From assembly GCA_000969725.1 (NCBI GenBank), contig JXSR01S007872.1: a DNA stretch of 22,020 nucleotides; one strand, given 5' to 3'. Shown here piece by piece: positions 9,430 to 18,543 of the stretch; within the stretch, counting starts at the first letter, position 1, and each line of letters starts with the position of its first letter. Origin of the DNA: Ophiothrix spiculata. Taxonomy: Eukaryota > Echinodermata > Ophiuroidea > Amphilepidida > Ophiotrichidae. A model generated the notes under the pieces. That model was not told where the DNA came from. It did no database searches and was given only the letters and a program-made list of their open reading frames with translations. Position numbers and translations under genes: made by a program.

Positions 9430-9998
9430 CAGGGTGAGTCAAATTAAAGTGGAATCAACTGAGGAATTTTTTTACAGAAAATCTGTTTATGTTTATGAAA
9501 TTCAATTCTACTTGTTGAATATCAATTTTAATCAGCTTGTTTGAGAATTTTAGTTTGTTGAAATTGATCAATTCATTCAAAAGTTACAGCGGTAAGTAAA
9601 GGTACCAAATTTTGATGTCGTACAAATTTGTGAAGATGTGAACATTACCTCAAGAGTAAGCTCACTATTTCACAGTCCACATTCATTAGCTTATTGGTTT
9701 CTGGTTATTTTTTTTTCAAATGCGTTCCTATCATAACAATTGAAAGAGACAACAGCCTTTATTATTAGTCCACATGTAAACTAAAAAAAGTAGTTTGTTC
9801 GTCGTTCAAACTTCAAATTGCATACCTCCAGTCAAATGACTATAACTTTAGAATGCTTTGTCCGATTTCAACACAATAAATTTTCTATGAAAGCTAATGA
9901 AGTATAACATCTCATACATAAACTGGTTTGTAAACGAATAAACGAAACTGGTTATATAAAATCACTGATTAGATCACATTTTATTTTGACTCACCCTA
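9430..9998. mobile_element. Tc1/mariner-type MITE, internally deleted form (copy A)
   Basis: The left end CAGGGTGAGTCAAATTAAAG faces an inverted right end (TTTATTTTGACTCACCCTA), with TA on both sides (9428-9429 and 9999-10000). TA flanks and short CAGGGTG-like ends are typical of the Tc1/mariner superfamily; that class is an inference from the ends alone. At 569 bp it has no transposase. It matches the 2,085-bp element in copy B at both ends, but 1.5 kb of the inside is missing at AAATTTGT/GAAGATGTGAAC (about 9631). Confidence 0.75.
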
Positions 9999-11550
9999 TA
10001 TAGTATACACCGGCAACTCTCTAATGTTTTGGTTGAATGTCGAATCTTTATTTATTCATGATTTTAAAAATCTACTGTGCCCGAAATCAGTCATATTACT
10101 GTAACCCCAATTAGAGCTAACATTTTGCTAGATTTAAATACCATATTTTATAAATGACACCTTTGTATATTCAGTTGTTAACGTAATACAATAAAGTACT
10201 AAAAATGAAGCGCAACCCTGTCATCCATGACTTTTTATATTTTTTAGCTTATTTGGTTTGTTTTGAGTATATTTGGCTTAAATATGCTTGGGTTTTCTGT
10301 CATGGCCATTTCGGGAACCCGAATGTAATTCTATATTAGTACAAGAAAGCATGCACGTGCTTGTTATTCATTTTCGATGGCGAAACAATTTTTTGACAAA
10401 ATACACTTGAAAAGACTTTTTTAATAGTCGCATTACTTGATTTTATACGGTTTTTACTAAACATATTTTGATCAAACCTTGTAGTATTGTTTTAAAGTCA
10501 AGGATATTGTATTTTGGGAATAAAATGGGTTACTACAAGCACAAAAAGCTCTTCCCTTTTAAATATAATAAATATGTGGTTGTGGGTTTATTTCCATATC
10601 TGTAATTGTTAGACTTTATTTTTCAGCTTTTAAGCTTTGTTATCAGTGCTTCAAAAGATACATTAAAACAATTTTTCACATTCAATAGAAATCAAAAATG
10701 AAGTAATCCTTTTAAAATATGATTTTTGCAAAACGTATGTTATGATTTTATAAATATAACACGTCAACTAATCTAAATTAGTTTAAAAAAAAACCGTGAT
10801 CGCTCAGAATGGCGTTTTGAACTAACTCGCATGGATCAACTCCCTTAAATGAAAAACGGATAATACTGAAACATGGCTTTGCTTGAACCAACAAAAGAAA
10901 AGTTGTAATTTGTTTAATCTATACGTTGCGCTGAATATTTTTTTTATTTAATGACATGACATCCGTCAACAATGAGCAGTAACACAAACAGGAAATATCA
11001 AAATTCACGGATTTGTAGACCGAATCTATGCTATGAATTCAAATCATACACATCCAGCAAAAGTAACCTCAGAGACATGTCATTTAGAATATAAATAACA
11101 AATATAATACCTTTTCCAATAAATTGCCAGAGGCTTGTATTTGTCACTTTATTTAAAGATGAATCTTCGCTTATTTAGATTTTTATGTGCGTAAGTCACA
11201 TATGCACACTTTGGTTGATTTAAAAACACAATTGTCGTACTCGATGAGTTGATTCATACTTTTGTTGTAGATTGATGCTTTCAATACATGTACAAGAAAG
11301 CGACTATACAGCATATAAGCATGTTCAGGTAAAAATAAAATTCATACCAATATATTATCAAAAGATGCAGTATATATTTCAGACTTATGCATACTATTTA
11401 AAGAAGATGTATATAGTCCTTGTAGGAGTGATCTTACAGGTAGGTTTTGTGAGTTTCAAAACTTGTACTTCTTCTGGATATGAATTTTTCATTTTTCATA
11501 CAATAATGTATTCTATATCTATTGGACATTTGGCGTCGTACCGTTGACAT

Positions 11551-11901
11551 GGATTATCAATCTATAATCAAGAATTACCGAATAAGTGTACATATGGAGA
11601 CGAAAATTCTGAATTATCAATCGATAATCCAGTTTTTTCAACTTCTTATTAAAAATCCTGGTTTTTCAAAGTAAAATCCAAATTCTCTGTTTGATGATCC
11701 AAGATTTTCAAAATAAATAAAAACATGGATTATCAATTGATAATCCAAGATTTTTGACGCCAAATGTACAATACTTTGACAATCCTGGATTACCAATCGA
11801 TAATCAAGGTTCTTTTTAATGAAATCCTGTTGTTTTTTGTTGTTTTTTCAGTTGATAGTCCAAGTTTTTCTAGAAAATCCTGGATTATCAATAATTATCG
11901 A
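11551..11901. repeat. Array of palindromic units with core GGATTATCAATTGATAATCC
   Basis: A 20-bp palindromic motif recurs at 11551, 11611, 11727 (perfect palindrome), 11787 and 11882. Half-preserved units lie near 11688 and 11853. Spacings are near 60 bp (60, 116, 60, 95), so this is a decayed tandem array with a period of about 55-60 bp. The linkers are of the form AAAATCCTGG and CAAGTTTTTT. Copy B keeps only the first two units (20849, 20909). Part of the array is also bounded by inverted ACATTTGGCGTC (11526-11537) and GACGCCAAATGT (11756-11767). Confidence 0.8.
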
Positions 11902-12236
11902 GTTATTGGACATTGAGCGTTCCATACATGTTACGCTACAGCGTCTTCTTTATTTGTGACCCGCCATATCGAAAGGTACCTTAATGGTTCCAAAATTAAA
12001 ATTGATTTGTTGGTTTCATATGAAAGCTGAGATTTGCTTTTGGTTATTGGATGCTCGGTTGCAAAGTTACATCCAAATTGATAAAAAGCATCAGGCTGGT
12101 TCGGAAAACTATAGTACCGAAGTACAAATATACCCTTTTTTTCTTAAAAGTGTAGAACTCTTTGGTATGCAATTATGACAACAATATAACTCAATCTAAC
12201 TTTTTAATCAAAATTGGTAATTTGGCTGCCATTTTG

Positions 12237-12503
12237 TGATTCAACATCAGAGTGGTTATTGATAGTATCTGGTTTATGATACATAATAATAGTAAGAAAG
12301 CGACAGTAAAGCAGTTTACTTTTTACCTTGGACATACCTGTCTATTTAGAATTGGTTGTTTTGTAGCTCAACTACCGGATGGCCGTTGGTTAAGTGCGAT
12401 TGGACCGTTTATCATCGTTTCGAACAATGGAAATATTTTGCACCTCATAGGAAAATGCGTTGACAAGGACAAATTAAAATATTGCGTGTACCTGCAACTG
12501 TGA
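12237..12503 (+). CDS. Unrecognised short open frame (low confidence)
   Basis: The frame is open for about 88 codons from just after a TGA to a TGA at 12501-12503. The first ATG in frame is internal (12276). The right half (QLPDGRWLSAIGPFIIVSNN then GNILHLIGKCVDKDKLKYC) has a more balanced composition and more CpG-containing codons than most chance frames here. I do not recognise a domain, and I see no splice sites that settle it. It could be an exon, a remnant or chance. The opposite-strand frame at 12368-12574 looks less protein-like. Confidence 0.2.
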
Positions 12504-12516
12504 AAATATAAAAAAA

Positions 12517-12648
12517 ACATTGTTCCCAAAAACAATGTAACGTAACCTACTCTCTTATCTGCAAAACCGTACATGTAGGTATAACGACACTCTATCGTTT
12601 CAAGGCGGAAACGATTCTTTTTTCTAGTGATTTCTAAGAAATACTAGT
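12517..12648. repeat. Group of three short hairpins
   Basis: Three inverted repeats lie close together. ACATTGTT/AACAATGT (12517-12538) is a perfect 8-bp stem. ATCGTTTC/GAAACGAT (12594-12615) is another perfect 8-bp stem. CTAGTGATTTC/GAAATACTAG (12625-12648) has one bulge. An AT-only palindromic run follows (about 12656-12672). In AT-rich DNA single stems of this size occur by chance, but the middle one is not purely AT. No function is assigned. Confidence 0.5.
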
Positions 12649-13996
12649 GTTTCATTATATTATATATTATATATCTTCTCATTTTGGATTACCATGTTTT
12701 AAAAGTGATGCAATCATTATCTGGGCTGGCTAGATTTTAACGACAATGTTTTTTGAGACAATTGTAGTTTGAGGTCTGGTGAAGATATTAAAGTCCATTT
12801 GAAAGCATCATTACGATTTGCCAACAGCTTTTAAATTCATACTTATCAATCCGTAACTACCACGGGTACTTACAATGACAGGGTATACGTTATGTGCCTT
12901 TGGGGTTGGTTTTCACAGATTTGGTATAATGATCGGGTGGTTTTCGTCTGAGATAAAACAAAAATTTAGGAACATTTGCAAAAATAGCACCCATTTGAGT
13001 ACAATTGGGTGCTTTTCCATCAAAATTGTATATTATTGGGTGGGTCGGAGTAAAAAATAGGTATAGAGATGGTCAGTTTTTCAAAGTCAGGCAGCCACAT
13101 ATCGTACAAATTTTGAAGATCTCCCACGAGCCTTGGTTTTATTTGACAGTTCCAGTTTTTAGCAGACCGAAATTGAAAATCTAAAAAAGAACCCGAATTT
13201 TTTTTTGTCATGCAAGAACATCCTGAACATATATATATGTATATAGATGTTAAAGACTTTAACATTTATTTTTGAAAAGGTATGATCTTTATACACAATT
13301 GAGTGGGTCGGTTTCAACACCTGCATACAGAAATAACCCCAAGGCATGTTGTACCATCAGGGAACCCTAACGTGACAGACTCCCCCGCACTATTGATATT
13401 TTTTATGTATTGTATTTTAAGTCAGTCTTTTTCATAGAATATATTCAAATGTAATTTTATGCTTCTTTCAGAGTTTAATTTTAAATTATAGTCGATATAC
13501 TGTACTTAAGTTATTGAGATCAAGTATTATTTCTTATTAGAAGACAAGCGTTCAAAACTTTGTTTAATTATAAATATGCAAAGAGGATTATTTAATTCAA
13601 CTTTTTTTACATAACGTTTCCACACATCTTAATTAAGATGGCATGCAAAGTACAAGTTTCAAATTAGTAAAAATCAAGCGTTTGTAACTGTGATAATTGT
13701 TTAACTACATGCAATCAATGTTTGGTAGTATTTAATTTAACAAAACGATATTTTGTCTCATTTTACTTCAAACGAAATTGATTTGACATGATTTCATTAA
13801 TATCATGATGTTTTATATTGAAACCAAAGAATACGATATTGAAATTCAATTTTTTGAGATATGGAAAATGTTTGTAGTTTTATATTTCCCTACATTAAGT
13901 TGAAAGCCAAAGTCCGTCTCATTTACCAAAGCCCTAGGTTACCTAAGTCTTATCCTTTTACAAATGTTTGTCTCTCAAATTGTCGGATTCTTTTTA

Positions 13997-14222
13997 TCAA
14001 CCGAACCGAGATTGAACGTTGTTCTTGTCGGTATTCTTGAGGGCATGTTTTTGAATTACGACTTTGAATACATTTTCATCCACAAGTTTAAGTAGTTATA
14101 CACATACCATATTTTGTACACGCCTCTTTTAAGTCTAGCATCAGTTGGAGTTGACTGTCACAACAACAGGACGCTTTCTGCATCTCACTTATTAAATCTC
14201 TGTCTACGGTTTTGGTTGCCAT
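13997..14222 (-). pseudogene. Conserved pair of short overlapping frames, copy B (unknown protein remnant)
   Basis: This is the counterpart of 8126-8351. The ATG at 14222-14220 opens 44 codons to 14088. The first 15 codons are identical to A in DNA. The second frame runs 14095-13997, is shifted by one base as in A, and contains LVDENVFKVVIQKHALKNTD. After TKY the DNA reads G then GTATGTG, which would fit a 5' splice donor at 14107; A has GTCTGG there. A GT...AG stretch of 46 bases would join the two frames, but that is short for an animal intron and the acceptor is weak. The protein family is unknown to me. Confidence 0.28.
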
Positions 14223-14367
14223 TTTGCGCTTTTTTTTCATCGATCAATTTTAATCTTTCAGGAGTTGTGTAAATATAAAGAAATGTGAAACAGGAGTAAG
14301 AATACACCATTGTTGAATCAAATATACTACATTGAGTGTTATTGGTTAAGTGATCACGATGGACTTA

Positions 14368-16413
14368 TATAAACATAGAACAATGTTTTAAGCATCTTAA
14401 AGCATTATATTTTTCGCGATTTTGTTGGTGAGAAAAAAACGGAGAATATATCGAACAGAAAAAGGATTACATGCTCAAGGCGTTTGTTGGACAATTTGCT
14501 GAAAAATAAGGTACAGTTATCATTTGTATAAACATATATTCATTTGTGGAAAATATGTTTTAGTTTTACATTTCAATAAAATAACAAAAAGCATGCTCCA
14601 AGCTTTAACCAAACAATCATTATTGTCTGTGCATAAGGCAAATATTATACACAATAAATATTATCCTATTTTACATTTTTACACTAATATATACTGAGGT
14701 CAAGAATATGGTAAAAACATTATAATGCGGAAAATCTTGCTATGGTAACACCGGTCATCTTGGATTCAAATTTTTTAATTTTTTGCGCATCCTTTTCAAC
14801 CAAGATGCATAAACGCATGTGGTATTCCAACACCAAAAAAGAGCTTTTCCTAATAAATATGACAGAATTGTTTAAAACGGTAACACTAATGTAAAGCCTC
14901 ATTTCCCTTATCATATTTGATACATGTATTAAGCATTTTTGCTTGTTTATCAAAACACGATCAAAGTTTTTAAAAAGCTCTTCTTTTGTTTTAAAAACTA
15001 AGTAACAACGATGTCCATGCTGCAAACAATTCTTTATCATTTTGGATTGGTACAAGTGGTAATTTTTTTAACATTCAAACGCTTTTTGTTTCAGTATGTC
15101 TAATCTTGATTATTTTTTTCAAGTATTTAGTATAGTCTTATTTGTGACTTTTACTTTTCACATATTTTCACATTCTAAAAGTAGAAGATTAGATTTGTTA
15201 AAAAATCTTAACTTATATGACATTTAAAATACATAATAAATAAATGAAAAACTATTATTATATATTCAGTAAAAAACATGTATGATACCATGATTACAAA
15301 GATCAAAAGATGCGAAAATTCAAAAATTTATGTGAAGATTATTAACTAAATTTGGTTTTATTTGCCGTTTGCTGATTTCTTTTACCTCGAGCGATAGTAC
15401 ACTCCGAAATCCTCTAAAGCACGTCTTTAAGAATATCAATTACATATATGATGCATATGATACAATAACAGATAAAATGCCACAGGCCTGAAGTTTCATT
15501 TTCAAATGCCTTTAGATAATCATCCTCAGATCTCCATTAGCGGGAAAGTTTAAATACTGCGATGAATTTTCAAAAAAATTATATGTATGTTTAAGTTCAA
15601 TTTCTTAGTTTTTTAATTATATATATTTTTAATTACATGTGACCATGACCAAATGGCTTGTAATGTGAGTTGGACGATTTGTATTGAGGATTTTACTACG
15701 CAACTTTCAATGTTTTAATAATATTAGGCTATGGTTTTTTTGTGGTGTTTGAGCTGTTGTATTACATTTATTGCATTGTGATGTTCTGTTTTTCATTGCA
15801 TAACATTGCTTTGAATTATATTGCTTTTGTATAGTACTGTATTATATTGTATTGTATTGCATTGTATTACATTCTATTCTATTCTATTCTATTCTATTCT
15901 ATTCTATTGTACTGATATGATATAGCAGTGTAGTCAAAATCAGTTTCTTAAACAAGAGCTACAACGTGTTAAATTTTGAAAATTGAAGATTCAACACGGC
16001 AACGTTGTCAAAAAAATCTGTCTAATGATGACTTTCATATTAATGAAAGTAACCTTTTCAGTGCAATTTTCACAGTCAACATGTGATTTGATGTCCTTTT
16101 CGTCTCGCTCGATAAATTGAGAATAAAAACACGGCGTGACGCAGAACAAACATAAGGCTAATAGTCAGAACTAATAAGAGGGTACTACATAAAAATCCCG
16201 CTAAAGAGCATTTTTATTTTTGAATAAGGACGCAAATGTATTTTGACATGAGCAAAGTTCAAAGTGATGGATGAACAAAATACCGTACGTCAATATATAC
16301 TGCTTCATACCTTATCTTTATTCCCTTCAGCCAGCCTGCTAAAGTACACATTTTCCTGTCAAAAATCTTAATATCAGATACTTTGTGATGTCAAATATAA
16401 GAAAATATCTAAA
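14368..16413. other. 2.05 kb segment present in copy B only
   Basis: Copy A runs GATGGACTTAATAGTTCTAA without a break (8531-8550). In B, GATGGACTTA (14358-14367) and CAGTACTAATGG (16418-16429) are separated by this segment. I see no terminal inverted repeats, no clear target-site duplication and no recognisable gene. The minus-strand frame at 14720-15055 (111 codons, TTG start) has no domain I recognise. It includes a pentamer microsatellite (15870-15909) and a small palindrome, ACTTTCATATTAATGAAAGT (16031-16050). It is either an insertion in B or a loss from A. Confidence 0.75.
15870..15909 (+). repeat. (TTCTA)n microsatellite with degenerate ATTGT-type flank
   Basis: About eight pentamers of the same kind as at 2206 and 2971. 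They are preceded from about 15760 by degenerate pentamers of the ATTGT/ATTGC type, such as ATTGTATTGTATTGCATTGT. The order suggests that the TTCTA tract grew out of an older related pentamer run. Confidence 0.9.
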
Positions 16414-17026
16414 ATAACAGTACTAATGGAGTACAATATTATACCAAACGTTTCTATTTTAGGGAGATTTGGCTCTATCAACGACATGAAAAGGTTGAAA
16501 CTTCAAATTGCTATGAAAATTAAACTCTACCTCGTAAGAAAATGAAGACTGCAATTAATCAGTCTATTACCTATAAGCCTAAATTTATATAGCTGCTATA
16601 TTGAATAATTTCAAACTTTAATCTCAGTTTATTTTTATTCACATACTAAGCAATTATTATCGTTCGAGCTTCTTTCACTTGTTAGGAAATGCTTATGGGA
16701 TTATGAGTTAATAGTTTTTTTCTAGTTTTATTCAGTTCCCGTTGTGTAGGAGCTCTGGGAGGACTTGGATATTCCAATTATTTTCTGTAAATGTTCTGGC
16801 ATTGAAATTTTAAAAAGGAACATTTCCTTATTCTGAACAAACTTACATTATAGTTTCCTACAAAAGTGCTTACTTATCAACTTACACATAATTAATAATT
16901 ATGTGCTATCTAGAATTATGTGTCACATTGGCATAAATGCATTAGTGAAGAATGTCTGACTAACCTTTTATTCGTTGTTTTCCTCATGCAAAAACTAATA
17001 ATTAAATATATTTAAAAAAAAATACA

Positions 17027-17122
17027 GTGACTGACCGGTTAGAACACGGGACTTCCAATAAAGTGGTTTTGGTTAAAACACCGGTCGGACTATGGTTCCG
17101 AAGTCAAGTTAAGCTGTTGGTC
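17027..17122 (+). repeat. tRNA-like (possible SINE) sequence, copy B
   Basis: This is the better-kept copy of 9295-9390. GTGACTGACCGGTTAGAACA is the D-arm-like part. GGGACTTCCAATAAAG carries CTTCCAA (17052-17058), the loop sequence of tRNA-Gly(TCC). GGTTCCGAAGTC is a B-box-like block. The frame at 17027-17275 starts at GTG in this repeat and runs into the neighbouring transposon, so it is not a gene. A folding model is needed to confirm tRNA ancestry. Confidence 0.33.
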
Positions 17123-17789
17123 ACTTTGTGCGAATACTCCTATTTGGAGCCCTGCATATACAGGGTGAGTCAAATAAAAGTGGAATCAACTGAGGATTTT
17201 TTTTACAGAAAATCTGTTTATGTTTATGAAATTCAATTCTACTTGTTGAATATTAATTTTAATCAGCTTGTTTGAGAATTTTAGTTTGTTGAAATTGATC
17301 AATTCATTCAAAAGTTACAGCGGTTTAAGTAAAGGTACCAAATTTTGATGTCGAACAAATTTGTTTCAACATGAACTCTTTACTGTACATCAGTGATTAT
17401 ATCTGATTGTGCATTGATGAATTTGACGCTAAAGAAGATTCAATGATGCAGAACTGATTATCATTTCAGATATCAACAAATCATGGCGCAACAATGTAGC
17501 AACCGGCACTGTCATTGTCACATATTGATGTTTTCTCCAATTTTATAGGCCTAAAGTTTTGCCACCTTAATTGGGCAACTTAATGGGCGTGCATGATTTC
17601 CCCTATTTAGTTTATTTTGAGGTGTTATTATTATGCAGATCAGTAATTGTTTAATATTGATCTTCTTCTTCATGTTGAGAGGACTGTATTGCAGTAACTC
17701 AGTGCATTCATTTTTAACCCATGGTAGAGGTTACATCTTGTTGTTGGGTCCAGGCAAGAGGCTCAAAACAATGCCAGAGTCCAGGCTAA

Positions 17790-18332
17790 AGACTCTATGA
17801 AAATTTTGAGGCAACTTTTATCCAAAATAGGGCATCAGTAGATCCATGTTGTGAAATGCAATTCAGTGCTGCAAACCTGCGTTCTTTATGCAAGAAACCT
17901 CAATACAGGAGATTTCTCGGGCGCACCTTGCTTTGTTTTACAAGCCAGTGTTTTACAGTGCAGCAAAAGCTTTCTCCTTGTGGATTCATAACGTTACTGG
18001 ATGTCGGATATTGCCAACTATGTTTGTCATCACACCATTTTCTTGGTAGAAATACTGCAAATTGAATTTACGTATTGCAAGCTATTCCAACTCCAAGAAG
18101 AGATTCACATCCACGGAAGAGACAAAATAAACATGTGCTCTGTGTTAAACGAAAACACCATATGGTTTATGTCTTCAATTTGATTCGCCAAAGCGAACAC
18201 CCTCAAAGAAAGAGATACCTACCTGATTCTATGCTACAATTTGAACTTACCAAAGTGAACGACATCAAAGAATTGGATATCAGATGCTATGCTGTTGTTC
18301 TTTCAGATGTGATGGAAGAGAGTTCTTATTAA
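17790..18332 (+). pseudogene. Open frame broken by one TGA, unknown product
   Basis: From the codon after a TAA at 17787 the frame stays open to 18065, with an ATG at 17856. A single in-frame TGA (18063-18065) interrupts it, and the same frame then continues to a TAA at 18330-18332, about 180 codons in all. The last part, YLPDSMLQFELTKVNDIKEL, looks protein-like. The middle has a basic patch (PRKRQNK, KRKHH). I recognise no family and no transposase catalytic motif. It could be a decayed gene carried by the element, a coding exon, or chance. Confidence 0.25.
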
Positions 18333-18527
18333 CACCATGAAAACTGTATCCTTATGTGAGCTCACATTAACAAAAGTGTATGCATACCATTAAATTTCAA
18401 AGATCTTTGAAAACCAAGAGTTACATGTATTCCATTGAGATACATGTATATTGAGAATTCGAGAATAGAATTCCACCAGTACTTTATTGCAAATCGTCAA
18501 GATATGAAATATTACTCAGAATTGATA

Positions 18528-18543
18528 TTTTTTTTTTTTTTTT
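18528..18543 (+). repeat. T16 homopolymer
   Basis: Sixteen T in a row inside the 1.5 kb segment. Read on the minus strand it is an A tract, which could be a poly(A) trace of a retroposed sequence or simple slippage. Nothing around it decides. Confidence 0.8.

Larger units (their letters stand above)
6918..11696 (+). repeat. Long duplicated unit, copy A (4.8 kb)
   Basis: It matches copy B (12768-20993) in the same orientation and order. Start block: GAGGTCTGGTGAAGATATTA. Further anchors are GAACATATATGTATATAGA, AAGCCCTAGGTTACCTAAGT, ACACCGGTCGGACTATGGTT, TCACTATTTCACAGTCCACA and GTACTCGATGAGTTGATTCA. Homology fades near CTGTTTGA (about 11690). The first 135-bp conserved frame differs at seven positions between copies, roughly 5 percent. 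A lacks two large segments present in B but has a 140-bp internal tandem duplication and a longer palindromic array. This could be a segmental duplication or two copies of a large non-autonomous element. I see no inverted or long direct terminal repeats to decide. Confidence 0.9.
11902..12767. other. Spacer between the two long copies
   Basis: This sequence is in neither copy. It holds one frame of possible interest (12237-12503) and a group of three small hairpins (12517-12648). The part at 11960-12180 has no recognised gene. The 64-codon frame at 11984-12178 has no domain I know. Confidence 0.5.

Noticed and set aside
11272-11547. 91-codon plus-strand frame
   Set aside because: Copy B has a 10-bp deletion and a further insertion in the same stretch that break the frame, so there is no sign of protein conservation.
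14060-14107. A working 46-base intron joining the two frames in copy B
   Set aside because: GT and AG are present and the phase fits, but the length is below usual animal introns, the acceptor lacks a pyrimidine tract and copy A has lost the donor. It is kept only as a possibility.
14720-15055. 111-codon minus-strand frame in the B-only segment
   Set aside because: It starts at TTG, has no domain I recognise and has the residue composition expected from AT-rich DNA.
17027-17275. 82-codon plus-strand frame
   Set aside because: It starts at GTG in the tRNA-like repeat and runs across the transposon's inverted end; copy A has stops in it.
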